Notes under the pieces: model-generated
What the model was told of the DNA's origin: nothing
Databases searched by the model: none
The model's input: only the letters and a program-made list of their open reading frames with translations
Translations under genes and position numbers: made by a program
In this document: positions 8,908 to 19,771 of the stretch, piece by piece
How the letters are laid out: the number at the start of each line of letters is the position of its first letter
Position numbering within the stretch: the stretch's first letter is position 1
Source of the DNA: Tubulanus polymorphus
Lineage: Eukaryota > Nemertea > Palaeonemertea > Tubulaniformes > Tubulanidae
NCBI RefSeq assembly: GCF_964204645.1
Contig: NC_134032.1
Coordinates: 560,501 to 624,500, forward strand
Direction of reading: 5' to 3'
DNA: 64,000 nt

Positions 8908-9289
8908 TTAATATTATGGAGTTGTATCCTGTTTCACAGTCAAATTGATAAATATAAGTGCAATCTGTTTGGGATAGTTTATTCCTTATTTCATTAAGAT
9001 TATTTTGGGAAGGATATCTATATTTTATGTCGCTAGTAGGGAAATCTATATATCGTTCGGTAGAAGACAAGGGAAATGATCAGAGATTGATGAGGCTAGA
9101 ATTAGACTTTCATGATTTGAAAAATCCGCACTTATATAAATGTTGTAAATCAGGGTAGCTGTAGTATGTGTAACCCGAGTGGGTCTTAATATAGTTGGGA
9201 TCAAATTTAAATTCATTTTCCGAAATTCAGCTGTATTTTTATGAGTATGTATTTTTCAGAAGGTCTAAATTTTGGTTCATGTCGAGAAG
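8908..9289. other. Gap without recognised gene
   Basis: AT-rich sequence following the protease-like ORF. A 66-codon open frame at 8958-9158 has no recognisable features and is probably chance. Confidence 0.4.
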
Positions 9290-9840
9290 CCAGTTGAGCT
9301 ACTTCCCGCACATGGGAAACCCAAGCCAACCTTGCCCTTTTCTATGAAATCAAGTAAGCGTCCAGCTGTGGCAACTAATATATTGCAGCCTGCCACTACA
9401 TTTCTTAGTTGATGGCCAACAGATGCACCTCCATAGACTACTACTGCTCGCAAAATGGTGCCGATAGCAAACTTTTACGCCTGCTGGTGTATTTGGATAG
9501 CCAGCTCCCTGGAAGGAGCCACAACTAAACACTGTGGCTCCTGAACCTGGCTAAAGGCTGAAGATTCCAAACCACTGCCGATCATAGCTGTTATAATTGG
9601 GAGAAGAAATGCGGCCGTTTTCCCGATCCAGTTTGCGCGCATACCATCATATCACGGCCATTCATGATGATAGGAATTGAATATTTCCGAACTGGTGTCG
9701 GTTTGTGGTATTTTGCTCTTTTAACATTTTGCATACACCGATCGTAGAGCCCTGCTTGCTCAAATAACTCGATTGGCGCCGGTTTATTCGTACCGCTTAC
9801 TTCCACCGGTATCTTATCATACTTATCAAAGTTGATACTA
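9290..9840 (-). pseudogene. vasa/DDX4-like DEAD-box helicase retro-pseudogene fragment
   Basis: Read on the minus strand from 9839, this gives INFDKYDKIPVEVSG, an FEQAGL motif, the Q-motif region (YHKPTPVRKYSIPII, with Arg where Gln is expected), and motif I (AQTGSGK, followed by a frame change). In other frames come PQCLVVAPSREL (motif Ia), a VYGGASVGHQLR motif, and LVATAGRLLDFIEKG (motif Ib, with Ala replacing Pro). This order is diagnostic of DEAD-box RNA helicases of the vasa/DDX4/DDX3 group; the INFDKYD..PVEVSG lead-in is typical of vasa. No introns interrupt a stretch that normally spans several exons, and there are frameshifts near 9612 and 9450, so it is a decayed retrocopy. It ends before the DEAD motif. 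Confidence 0.75.
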
Positions 9841-9853
9841 GCAATGCAGCATG

Positions 9854-10205
9854 GCTAAGAACAGCAATAGATTGGGACTTGAAACAAACGGACAAAGACA
9901 CACGTAACGGGACAACATACACGGACCCAGACTTCCTGACACAGAAAATGAGTTATAGACAGTACGACTTGGGAAGGGGAACAATAACCATGAACATACC
10001 GACATCGGTATTAAGGAGCGAAATAACGGACAGTACAGACCCGACTAAAGTAATTAGGGCAGTAGACATAGGGAGAAATGACAGTTGGTACGACACGGCC
10101 TTCTACCCACAATGGAATAGCGACTATTCCATGACTGGAATAAAAAACATTAAAAACATTCACCACTTGATCTCTCATCTGCGAGATACCTATTCTGCAT
10201 TTTAG
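9854..10205 (+). pseudogene. Unknown ORF fragment, shares C-terminal motif with 11.6-12.1 kb ORF
   Basis: The frame is open from about 9860 to 10205 with no ATG at its beginning. It encodes a Thr/Asp-rich product (NGTTYTDPDFLTQKMSYRQY, TITMNIPTSVLRSEITDST, RNDSWYDTAFYPQW) and ends SMTGIKN, HHLISHLRDTYSAF. That ending is repeated in diverged form near 12000-12065 (TGIKNTHRLISDLRDA). The fold is unknown; a beta-rich structural protein would be compatible, but that is inference. Confidence 0.35.
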
Positions 10206-10411
10206 CTGCGGGACTTTTTGTGGGATGGTTTCCCAAATAAGAAATATAAAGGCAATCACTATTTTAGGACGCTAGTTGATTTCCAATATAAGTTAAGCGC
10301 GTTAGTCCACATTTGATACGGGAATTGTAATTTACAGTTTTGGTAGATGAGAACATTGAATCGACTTGTAGCGACCGGTCGCCATCTCTAGAATGAAAGA
10401 ATGGTAAAAAA

Positions 10412-10573
10412 GGAATCATCACCAGTCCGAACTATCCAGACAACTACGATAACAACCTGAACTGTAACTGGAAGATCGAAACACCTGAAAACACGAAGGT
10501 TAAAAAGGAAATTGTCCATCGAACTGGGGACAATTGTATTTCAGGGCGAGAGGTAGCGCCATCTAACTTGTAA
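10412..10573 (+). pseudogene. CUB-domain exon fragment
   Basis: Encodes the start of a CUB domain, an extracellular beta-sandwich module: GIITSPNYPDNYDNNLNCNW followed by KIETPENTKV. The SPNYP, NxxCxW and I.xPE spacing is the classic CUB signature. A CTCTAG acceptor-like site lies about 20 bases upstream, and a GTAAGT donor consensus occurs at 10570-10575, so this may be a relic exon. Related fragments lie at about 13556, 13955 and 23696. Confidence 0.65.
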
Positions 10574-11230
10574 GTAACGGGGGACTCCGATTGGCTAATC
10601 GCAAGCCAATCAGACCCTTTCTCTGTTGTCTTTTCTTTCTCTTTGTAGACAACCATCTCAATAGGTTTAAATATAATAACTGTTTCTTTTAAAATTCGAT
10701 ATGATGTAATAATTTTAGGATTTTATAGCATTGATGTATAGAAGATACTTATTCTTAGATAGCTTAAGCGCATGGGACATTATGATCCGTATATGCTCTG
10801 CACTGTCCATATTCTTCAATAATATATAATGAATATCAGCCGATTCAGTTGTCATTCCAGAAAGCCATAGAAAATAGGATAGTTATTGTCGAAATTCCGC
10901 CACGCACAACTGAATTGATGCCAGATTCCGTGCTCGTGGTACTTATGTCTAGTGTTATGGAATAATTAAAAGCTTTCTAATAAAACCCGGAATTAGATAA
11001 CGATAAATTTATAGAATAAATGCAGGGTACAAACCGTTCTCTAGAGAGCGGGAGAGCAACATTGGTGGCAACATCGTCCGGAGCGGAGGCAGCGCAACAC
11101 GCGGGGTAAGGGTGATATGATGTTGGCAGTTCAGGCAATATAACCATTGAATCGTATATCAACCTGAGTTGAGTCGTTAGTTTATTTTTGGTCAGGTGGC
11201 AAAATCAAACGGAACCAGAGCAGAGGCAGC
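10574..11230. other. Gap with no clear gene
   Basis: AT-rich sequence. A short duplicated block occurs twice: GAGGCAGCGCAACACGCG near 11084 and GAGGCAGCGTAACACGTG near 11223. The second copy lies directly before the ORF at 11244, so the duplicated block may be leader sequence. Confidence 0.3.
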
Positions 11231-11243
11231 GTAACACGTGAAG

Positions 11244-11470
11244 ATGAGGTGCCAGAAATTATGGATATCGCATCTCAAGAGATCGATGGCCAAACTATTG
11301 AAAAGCTTAAAAAACATCTGAATTACTATCAAGAATTAGCAACAATTTTGGACACAATAATAAGGAATAAACAATCATCTGTTCAAGAATTACCGAAACG
11401 ACCAACCCTAGATCTAAAAACATTGTTAGGACTTAAAGAAACTAGAACCAAGATAAGTAGTCACGAATGA
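11244..11470 (+). pseudogene. Small helical ORF of a repeated family
   Basis: A 74-codon open frame, DEVPEIMDIASQEIDGQTIE then KHLNYYQELATILDTIIRNK and KTLLGLKETRTKIS, ending in TGA. The same pattern (KHLEYFQEMASILEKIIENK, then SGLKESKIKKK) recurs at 12470-12667, so both belong to one family of short, Lys/Glu-rich, probably alpha-helical proteins. Function unknown. Coding-like sequence continues after the stop in another frame. Confidence 0.4.
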
Positions 11471-11637
11471 ACTTCATGAGTATTTAAAATCAAAATTAAC
11501 GGATGAAAGAGATTTGGCAAACTTTAAACACAAACTGTAGACCGCATTAGAAACAACAGTGTTGGAGGTGCGGGCGCTCATTACAACTATAGGGGTCGAG
11601 AAAATAATGGAAATCATCATGGCATTTCCCGTTTAAG

Positions 11638-12065
11638 ATGAACACTCATATAAATGTGGACGGTTTTCCAAGCAAATTGGAAGAAGATATAACAACAGCA
11701 TTCGGCTGTTTAGAACGTAAAGACAATAACTGGGTACAAAGCGAAGAAAGCCTGTCTAAGGAGCTCAGTGATTCAAACTGATTGCGGCAATGAAAAAGGA
11801 CATGTGCGAAGACCGTGGAAGGGATGCTGGGTTCCATACTTTGAAGCTGCTCTTTGAAAATATTAAATCGCCTGACCACAAACTCGGCATTAAAGTGATC
11901 TTGATGCTTTGAAACGTCTGAGCTCGGGTCTGACCTCAAACCAAGTTAAAAAACTGGGGAAAACGTTGGACTCCTTCGTGAATTCTAGCAATGCTCGGAT
12001 TGAAAATGCCACGACCGGAATAAAGAACACACACCGACTGATTTCCGATCTGCGAGATGCATAAA
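11638..12065 (+). pseudogene. Decayed unknown ORF
   Basis: Starts MNTHINVDGFPSKLEED and continues through CLERKDNNWVQSEE before a stop near 11779. Coding-like peptide then continues in other frames: MKKDMCEDRG, HTLKLLFENIKS, LKRLSSGLTSNQVKKLG and a C-terminal TGIKNTHRLISDLRDA. That last motif also ends the ORF at 9854-10205. Several single-base frame changes are needed to link these, so it is clearly inactive. Mostly helical and charged; no family assigned. Confidence 0.4.
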
Positions 12066-12182
12066 CTGTGCGTTCGTGGCTGCAGACCAGCGTGGCAGGG
12101 CTACGTGGGACGTTTACGTCAGATGATGGCAGACTTTGCTTGTTAATTAAATAACTGGCAGTTTCGTATGCGCTAGTACATA

Positions 12183-12667
12183 CACAAGACGTATTAACAC
12201 TGAACCAGAGACCGCTCCCTCAAACAGACATATACAGTTATAATATCTATCCCATTTCGTGATATAATTCAGAGTTTACAGTTCGCGAGTTAAATGTAAA
12301 TATGAAACCTTTAAATTTATTTATATTTAGTATATGTTTTAGATAGCTACAGTTACCACTAATATCTTTTAGATTAATAAAATGTCATACGCATCAAGAA
12401 GCGATGTCGATACTCGAGATACTCTTGATACTCTTTCTCAGAGGACAACCGAAATGGAAGTCGATCCAGTAGAAATTGGAAGAAGTTCCAAAACATTTAG
12501 AATACTTCCAAGAAATGGCATCAATTTTAGAAAAAATAATAGAAAACAAGCGATCTCGTGTGGCATCATTGCCAAAATTGACAGCAACGGATATAAAGAT
12601 ATCGTCGGGGTTAAAGGAATCAAAAATTAAAAAGAAAATGAGTGGAGAAGAGTTGAATGATTTTTAA
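12183..12667 (+). pseudogene. MSYASRSD family ORF, copy 1, frameshifted
   Basis: ATG at 12382 follows an AT-rich leader (12183-12381) that is repeated before the ORF at 13102. The ORF begins MSYASRSDVDTRDTLDTL and continues to EMEVDPVEIG, then changes frame near 12475 into the KHLEYFQEMASILEKIIENK helix found also at 11300. The frame ends at 12667. A tail in a further frame (to about 12865) includes FGDCLNRRFLMF, homologous to the ORF at 4158. This ties the 1-4.8 kb and 11-13.4 kb blocks into one gene family. Confidence 0.45.
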
Positions 12668-13101
12668 AAATCAAAATTAACAAATGAAACAGATGTAAGC
12701 TTTAAAGAAATAGAAGGTGTAACATCATTTGCTGAAATAACTGTTTTATTTAAAAAAAACTATAAATCTTTATTATGTAAAAAAGCAAAACGCTTATGGG
12801 ACCATATCATTTTCGGGGATTGTTTAAATAGGAGGTTTTTAATGTTTAACATTCACAAGACGTATTAACCCTGAACCAGAGACCGCTCCCTCAAACAGAC
12901 ATATACAGTTATAATATCTATCCCATTTCGTGATATAATTCAGTGTTTACAGTTCGCGAGTTAAATGTAAGTACAGTTTTCGTTGTTATTGAGGCTATTA
13001 AATATGAAACCTTTAAATATATTTAAGCGCATTAATTTATATTTGGTATATGTTTTAGAGATAGCAAGAGAGTTACCACCGATATCTTTTAGATAAATAA
13101 A
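12183..13101 (+). repeat. Tandem duplication of a leader/promoter region, ~720 bp apart
   Basis: About 200-250 bp of 5' leader ending in AATAAAATG is present twice, directly before two related ORFs. It contains ACAGACATATACAGTTATAA and a TATATTT block. The duplicated leader with a conserved start suggests the promoter and 5' end were duplicated together. Confidence 0.7.
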
Positions 13102-13380
13102 ATGTCATACGCATCAAGAAGCGATGGAGAAACTCCTTCTCAGGGATCAACCGCAATGGAAATCGAACCAATAGAAAAAGGCGTAGAAGCACAAGAATCA
13201 CAAGAAAAGATAGACGAAGAAACTATACAAGAATTTGTGAAAAAAAACATTTAGACTACTCTAAAAATTCCAATTATTAAGTTTAACATTTGTTGATGTA
13301 GTCAAATATTTACCGGAAATTGAAAAAATGTTTGAAAACAATTCAGAAATTAAAGATTTCTGGTCGAAATTATAAATTCA
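12853..13380 (+). pseudogene. MSYASRSD family ORF, copy 2
   Basis: The leader 12853-13101 duplicates 12183-12381 (shared anchors TATTAACNCTGAACCAGAG and ATGTCATACGCATCAAG). ATG at 13102 gives MSYASRSDGETPSQGSTAM, then EIEPIEKGVEAQESQEKID and a stop near 13252. Downstream the sequence matches the 4612-4788 ORF in decayed form. Copy 2 lacks the KHLEYFQEM helix of copy 1. Confidence 0.45.
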
Positions 13381-13547
13381 AATGATGTATTGGTTGAAAG
13401 TCATATATACAATTACTTTCCCAATTATCTGACTAAGACATTTCGTCGATTTCTATCGGGTTGTTTCCATTGCCATATTAAGCATTTTTAAATTTCCAAG
13501 GCAGCAGCAGTTTCTGTATATGAGCAGCAGGTGGAAGACTAGAACAC

Positions 13548-13835
13548 GTTAACAACAGGAATCATTACTAATCCGAACTATCCAGACAACTATGATAACA
13601 ACCCGAACTGTAACTGGAGGATTGAAACACCTGAAAACAGGGCTGTTTTTTAAATTCTAACACAACCTGAACTGTAACTGGAGGATTGAAACACCAGAAA
13701 ACAGGGCTGTTTTTTTAAATTCTAACACAACCTGAACTGTAACTGGAGGATTGAAACACCAGAAAACAGGGCTGTTTTTTAAATTCTAACACAACCTGAA
13801 CTGTAACTGGAAGATTGTGGCACCTGAAAACACGC
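13548..13835 (+). repeat. CUB fragment with 64 bp tandem repeat, ~4 copies
   Basis: A CUB-domain start (GIITNPNYPDNYDNN, then CNWRIETPENRAVF) is followed directly by a 64 bp unit repeated about four times. Each unit consists of the end of the CUB fragment, a T-run and AAATTCTAACACAACCTGAA. The repeat therefore grew out of a coding fragment. The same repeat occurs at 23696-23995. Confidence 0.8.
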
Positions 13836-13904
13836 ATGGTAAAAAATAAACATTTTAAAGAAATTTTCAATTGGATATGTTAAGATTTTATAGTGTTGAG
13901 AACA

Positions 13905-14010
13905 TCGACTCGACCTGTAGCACCGGGTACCAATCTAGAATATTAAAGTGGTATTATAACTAGTCCTGGTTATCCAGACAACTATGATAACAATCTGAAC
14001 TGTAATATCA
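13905..14010 (+). pseudogene. CUB-domain fragment
   Basis: GIITSPGYPDNYDNNLNCN is readable around 13950-14008 and then breaks off at a non-homologous junction. Another relic of the CUB exon family seen at 10412, 13556 and 23696. Confidence 0.55.
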
Positions 14011-14164
14011 TATATATATCATTATTAATTTCAAGAACTGTTATTTATCAAGTGTGTATCTGTATGAATTTTATGATATATCTTCTTTGTTCATTATCGT
14101 CACTAACTGGAGACAACTTATTTATCGCTTTATTATTTATTGCTTATCGTGTGGAAATATATAT

Positions 14165-14846
14165 ATGAAACCAGCCTCTGAAGATGACGATATACAAGGT
14201 CTGCAGTTAAACATTGCAAAATGAACCATTTTCCGTGGAATCTAGTGACATCAGCGACGATGAGGGGAATCAGTCGATAAGTCACTCCGAATAAGGGCAC
14301 CGGTAGATGCCAGTGCTAATTTTTTGAAAATTGTCTCTTCCGTCTCTGAACTTGTCTCTTCCGACGACACGAGCGAGACAAGGGAAGCCGACAGGGAAGT
14401 TGATGAACAACCGATTGACAAAAAATAAAACGCACAAAAATATAACAAAGACGTTACCTTCGGGATTTGATGCTGAAATTAACGCTCGACTAACCGGCGC
14501 GATTGAAGGCCTATGAGATGAAGGAACGATTGCGGACAACATCGGCACAAAAGTCGAGCGATTTATGCGGTGTTGCATTAAAGAGAAAAAACTTATTTCG
14601 AAGTATGAACGAGTTCTGGGGGAATCGTCGGCGAAAGGGCATACGGAGATTTCATTATTCGGTTTTACTATCGACTACTTTCGCAACGCTAGGTTGATCT
14701 GGTTACATGCTAAACAGGGGGTCGAATTACAGCCAGAATTATCTAGTAAATTATACGCCTGCTGCTGATAATGTATCAGACACGAAGGATGCGGAAATCT
14801 TGCCGACTAAGAACGACATCAAAACCAGAATTACCGAGCTAAATTA
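14165..14846 (+). pseudogene. Cassette gene A, copy 1
   Basis: ATG just after an AT-rich stretch with ATATATAT opens MKPASEDDDIQGLQLNIAK and then a stop. Coding-like peptide continues in the same or adjacent frames: ESSDISDDEGNQSISHSE, then SSVSELVSSDDTSETREADR, GFDAEINARLTGAIEGL (stop), and a C-terminal part with KVERFMRCCIKEKKLIS, ISLFGFTIDYFRNARL and a stop near 14769. The last frame ends near 14846. The N-terminal half is Ser/Asp/Glu-rich and probably disordered; the C-terminal half looks folded. Copy 1 has an extra 15 bp (about 14423-14437) absent from the other copies. No family recognised. Confidence 0.45.
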
Positions 14847-15189
14847 AGGGCAGAGACCATCTGATGAGAAGCGAACAAGTGTATTTATTATCTTGAAAAC
14901 CTATTAACAATAATGATATTAAATATTCAGCATCATATGAATTCGTCAGAAAGTCTAGATAAAGTGTAGCGCAGGCATTAAAATGTCATTAGTTCAATCA
15001 ATGAAAGTTTTACGGACTAAGATAAATTGATGTAGGCGAAATTTATACATAACAGAAACATAAATAAAGCAGTACAGCAGATTTTAAACAGAATTTTTGA
15101 GACAATTTTTGACCTCATTTCGTTGTATACATCGCGTTAGAAATCATCGGCAATTTCCGTCGATCTCCGTCCAGTTTCGAGGGAGGTAG

Positions 15190-15213
15190 TAACTATAAAT
15201 ACTGTTTGGAAAC
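15190..15213 (+). promoter_or_regulatory. TATA-box-like site before the leader ORF, copy 1
   Basis: AACTATAAATACTG lies about 20 bases before the ATG at 15214 and is conserved in copies 2 and 3 (about 17430 and 19656). A TATAAATA so close to the ATG would give a very short leader. Inference from sequence only. Confidence 0.4.
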
Positions 15214-15291
15214 ATGGCCCCACGATCAGTAATCATCTGGACTCCTAACGACACAGAACTCAATATTATTTTGTCGCCGTGCGGTAAATGA
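15214..15291 (+). CDS. 25-codon leader ORF, copy 1
   Basis: Starts MAPRSVIIWTPNDTELN and ends SPCGK before TGA, 15 bases before the gene B ATG. It is identical in copies 2 (17453-17530) and 3 (19679-19756). It may be an upstream ORF or the first piece of gene B. No function assigned. Confidence 0.35.
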   Translation: MAPRSVIIWTPNDTELNIILSPCGK

Positions 15292-15306
15292 GTTTCCTAT
15301 TACACA

Positions 15307-16348
15307 ATGGAAAATATTACCAGTTATCTCGACTTGTTAACGGGTACCGAGTTGATGGATACTGACGAGTTCTTTACGGATATCGACACGATCGATATTG
15401 TCGATACGATAACGGACTTTGATTTAACGCAATTTCAAACAATGCTCGAAAACGAAGGTGAGATTGGGCTGATACTCCCAATGGTGATACACCAAACGCA
15501 TTTAACCGAATACGATTCACCCTACAATCAACACATATTGGACACGATTATAGACAAGGCGTTGTTATTACACTTCGAGAACAACTTAACCCCACAAGTG
15601 TTGTATGAGTTCGATTCTAATACGAGGGGCCCTCGCATATGAAATTTTTAACCATGTACGAAAGGGCTGTTAAACAAACATATCAAGAGGCTGTTGATGA
15701 CAAGTCTACCGATTCGAAAACATTTACGATCACGGATTTTTTGCAGAAATTAAAACGAGAGGTAAACAAACACACAAAATCTGGAAGCAACTACGGTGAC
15801 ATATGTGGGGATACACTACAAAAGGTAGCCACGTTTATGCAAGCGTTCATACCGGGATGTGACAAATTGACACTAAATAAAAATACCGTGTCCGGTTTAT
15901 TCGATCAACTATTGAAATTAGCCCATACCAAAGAACGTGTCTGGCATTTGTTGATGTATGGGATCAAAAATTGCGTCTTAGAAGAAAACAGCGTACACGA
16001 AAAAGCCCGTAATCTATTAGGTTTCGGGCTCTGTAAATTTCGCCTCTTTTCCGAAAACTACGGTCTCCAGCTGACTACAACGGGTATCACGGCAAATCAT
16101 TTAATGGCGTTAAGTAGGGATTATTGCGCCATGTTAGCGTTCAATTTCGAGGTTTCATCGTGGTGGTACGCGGACAAAGTGTTACACCTCTTACCGATCG
16201 AAATAGTCATGTGGGATGTATTTCGGTCGGGAGGGGAAATGGACGCCAGGAAATGGACGCCGTACTGACATTTGTTACCGCGTACCATCAGATGAAAATC
16301 GACATTGTTGATGAACACCAACACGAACATTGGCATTATTGTCATTAA
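15307..16348 (+). pseudogene. Cassette gene B, copy 1
   Basis: ATG opens MENITSYLDLLTGTELMD and the frame runs to 15642, where a 2 bp insertion (ACGAGGGGCC against ACGGGGCC in the other copies) breaks it. It continues from 15639 as a 209-codon frame. A second lesion, a 14 bp tandem duplication at about 16235-16262 (AGGAAATGGACGCC), truncates it at 16268, whereas the other copies read to a His-rich end (QHEHWHYCH). The N-terminal part is Asp/Thr-rich, the middle and C-terminal parts alpha-helical with Trp and Cys. No family, motif or signal peptide recognised. Copy 1 is open in places where copies 2 and 3 are broken. Confidence 0.5.
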
Positions 16349-16419
16349 CTGGAGACAGTGAACATTTAACTTATTTATCGCTTTATTATTTATTGCTTAT
16401 CGTTTGGAAATATATATAT

Positions 16420-17086
16420 ATGAAACCAGCCTCTGAAGATGACGATATACAAGGTCCGCAGTTAAACATTGCAAAATGAACCATTTTTCGTGGAATCTAG
16501 TGACATCAGCGACGATGAGGGGAATCAGTCGATAAGTCACTCCGAATAAGGGCACCGGTAGATGCCAGTGCTAATCTTTTGAAAATTGTCTCTTCCGTCT
16601 CTGAACTTGTCTCTTCCGACGACACGAGCGAGACAAGGGAAGCTGACAGGGAAGTTGATGAACAACCAGTTGACAAAAATATAACAAAGGCGTTACCTTC
16701 GGGATTTGATGCTGAAATTAACGCTCGACTAACCGGCGCGATTGAAGGCCTATGAGATGAAGGAACGATTGCGGACAACATCGGCACAAAAGTCGAGCGA
16801 TTTATGCGGTGTTGCATTGAAGAGAAAAAACTTATTTCGAAGTATGAACGAGTTCTGGGGGAATCGTCGGCGAAAGGGCATACGGAGATTTCATTATTCG
16901 GTTTTACTATCGACTACTTTCGCAACGCTAGGTTGATCTGGTTACATGCTAAACAGGGGGTCGAATTACAGCCAGAATTATCTAGTAAATTATACGTCTG
17001 CTGCTGATAATGTATCAGACACGAAGGATGCGGAAATCTTGCCGACTAAGAACGACATCAAAACCAGAATTACCGAGCTAAATTAA
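16420..17086 (+). pseudogene. Cassette gene A, copy 2
   Basis: Same architecture and the same internal stops as copy 1, including the stop after GAIEGL, so the damage predates amplification. It lacks the 15 bp insert of copy 1. The C-terminal segment (KVERFMRCCIEEKKLIS) differs by Lys to Glu. Confidence 0.45.
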
Positions 17087-17452
17087 GGGCAGAGACCATC
17101 TGATGAGAAGCGAACAAGTGTATTTATTATCTTGAAAACCTATTAACAATAATGATATTAAATATTCAGCATCATATGAATTCGTCAGAAAGTCTAGATA
17201 AAGTGTAGCGCAGGCATTAAAATGTCATTAGTTCAATCAATGAAAGTTTTACGGACTAAGATAAATTGATGTAGGCGAAATTTATACATAACAGAAACAT
17301 AAATAAAGCAGTACAGCAGATTTTAAACAGAATTTTTGAGACAATTTTTGACCTCATTTCGTTGTATACATCGCGTTAGAAATCATCGGCAATTTCCGTC
17401 GATCTCCGTCCAGTTTCGAGGGAGGTAGTAACTATAAATACTGTTTGGAAAC

Positions 17453-17530
17453 ATGGCCCCACGATCAGTAATCATCTGGACTCCTAACGACACAGAACTC
17501 AATATTATTTTGTCGCCGTGCGGTAAATGA
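17453..17530 (+). CDS. 25-codon leader ORF, copy 2
   Basis: Identical to the ORF at 15214; it sits 15 bases before gene B copy 2 and has the same TATAAATA upstream. Confidence 0.35.
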   Translation: MAPRSVIIWTPNDTELNIILSPCGK

Positions 17531-17545
17531 GTTTCGTATTACACA

Positions 17546-18572
17546 ATGGAAAATATTACCAGTTATCTCGACTTGTTAACGGGTACCGAGTTGATGGATA
17601 CTGACGAGTTCTTTACGGTCGATATTGTCGATACGATAACGGACTTTGATAACGGACTTTGATTTAACGCAATTTCAAACAATGCTCGAAAACGAAGGTG
17701 AGACTGGGCTGATACTCCCAATGGTGATACACCAAACGCATTTAACCGAATACGATTCACCCTACAATCAACACATATTGGACACGATTATAGACAAGGC
17801 GTTGTTATTACACTTCGAGAACAACTTAACCCCACAAGTGTTGTATGAGTTCGATTCTAATACGGGGCCCTCGCATATGAAATTTTTAACCATGTACGAA
17901 AGGGCTGTTAAACAAACATATCAAGAGGCTGTTGATGACAAGTCTACCGATTCGAAAACATTTACGATCACGGATTTTTTGCAGAAATTAAAACGAGAGG
18001 TAAACAAACACACAAAATCTCGAAGCAACTACGGTGACATATGTGGGGATACACTACAAAAGGTAGCCACGTTTATGCAAGCGTTCATACCGGGATGTGA
18101 CAAATTGACACTAAATAAAAATACCGTGTCCGGTTTATTCGATCAACTATTGAAATTAGCCCATACCAAAGAACGTGTCTGGCATTTGTTGATGTATGGG
18201 ATCAAAAATTGCGTCTTAGAAGAAAACAGCGTACACGAAAAAGCCCGTAATCTATTAGGTTTCGGGCTCTGTAAATTTCGCCTCTTTTCCGAAAACTAAG
18301 GTCTCCAGCCGACTACAACGGGTATCACGGCAAATCATTTAATGGCGTTAAGTAGGGATTATTGCGCCATGTTAGCGTTCAATTTCGAGGTTTCATCGTG
18401 GTGGTACGCGGACAAAGTGTTACACCTCTTACCGATCGAAATAGTCATGTGGGATGTATTTCGGTCGGGAGGGGAAATGGACGCCGTACTGACATTTGTT
18501 ACCGCGTACCATCAGATGAAAATCGACATTGTTGATGAACACCAACACGAACATTGGCATTATTGTCATTAA
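17546..18572 (+). pseudogene. Cassette gene B, copy 2
   Basis: Opens at the same ATG as copy 1, but is altered near 17619-17664, where a block is missing and GATAACGGACTTT is duplicated, shifting the frame. It is then open from 17646 to 18299, where TAC has become TAA just after LFSEN. The rest (18342-18572) is open to the natural-looking stop after HWHYCH. The N-terminal shift and the TAA are shared with copy 3. It lacks the 2 bp insertion and the 14 bp duplication of copy 1. Confidence 0.5.
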
Positions 18573-18645
18573 CTGGAGACAGTGAACATTTAACTTATTT
18601 ATCGCTTTATTATTTATTGCTTATCGTTTGGAAATATATATATAT

Positions 18646-19312
18646 ATGAAACCAGCCTCTGAAGATGACGATATACAAGGTCTGCAGTTAAACATTGCAA
18701 AATGAACCATTTTTCGTGGAATCTAGTGACATCAGCGACGATGAGGGGAATCAGTCGATAAGTCACTCCAAATAAGGGCACCGGTAGATGCCAGTGCTAA
18801 TCTTTTGAAAATTGTCTCTTCCGTCTCTGAACTTGTCTCTTCCGACGACACGAGCGAGACAAGGGAAGCTGACAGGGAAGTTGATGAACAACCAGTTGAC
18901 AAAAATATAACAAAGGCGTTACCTTCGGGATTTGATGCTGAAATTAACGCTCGACTAACCGGCGCGATTGAAGGCCTATGAGATGAAGGAACGATTGCGG
19001 ACAACATCGGCACAAAAGTCGAGCGATTTATGCGGTGTTGCATTGAAGAGAAAAAACTTATTTCGAAGTATGAACGAGTTCTGGGGGAATCGTCGGCGAA
19101 AGGGCATACGGAGATTTCATTATTCGGTTTTACTATCGACTACTTTCGCAACGCTAGGTTGATCTGGTTACATGCTAAACAGGGGGTCGAATTACAGCCA
19201 GAATTATCTAGTAAATTATACGTCTGCTGCTGATAATGTATCAGACACGAAGGATGCGGAAATCTTGCCGACTAAGAACGACATCAAAACCAGAATTACC
19301 GAGCTAAATTAA
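18646..19312 (+). pseudogene. Cassette gene A, copy 3
   Basis: Practically the same as copy 2, 2226 bp further on, with one visible difference in the Ser-rich part (a G to A that also appears in copy 4). Confidence 0.45.
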
Positions 19313-19678
19313 GGGCAGAGACCATCTGATGAGAAGCGAACAAGTGTATTTATTATCTTGAAAACCTATTAACAATAATGATATTAAATATTCAGCATCA
19401 TATGAATTCGTCAGAAAGTCTAGATAAAGTGTAGCGCAGGCATTAAAATGTCATTAGTTCAATCAATGAAAGTTTTACGGACTAAGATAAATTGATGTAG
19501 GCGAAATTTATACATAACAGAAACATAAATAAAGCAGTACAGCAGATTTTAAACAGAATTTTTGAGACAATTTTTGACCTCATTTCGTTGTATACATCGC
19601 GTTAGAAATCATCGGCAATTTCCGTCGATCTCCGTCCAGTTTCGAGGGAGGTAGTAACTATAAATACTGTTTGGAAAC

Positions 19679-19756
19679 ATGGCCCCACGATCAGTAATCA
19701 TCTGGACTCCTAACGACACAGAACTCAATATTATTTTGTCGCCGTGCGGTAAATGA
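19679..19756 (+). CDS. 25-codon leader ORF, copy 3
   Basis: Same sequence as at 15214 and 17453. Confidence 0.35.
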   Translation: MAPRSVIIWTPNDTELNIILSPCGK

Positions 19757-19771
19757 GTTTCGTATTACACA

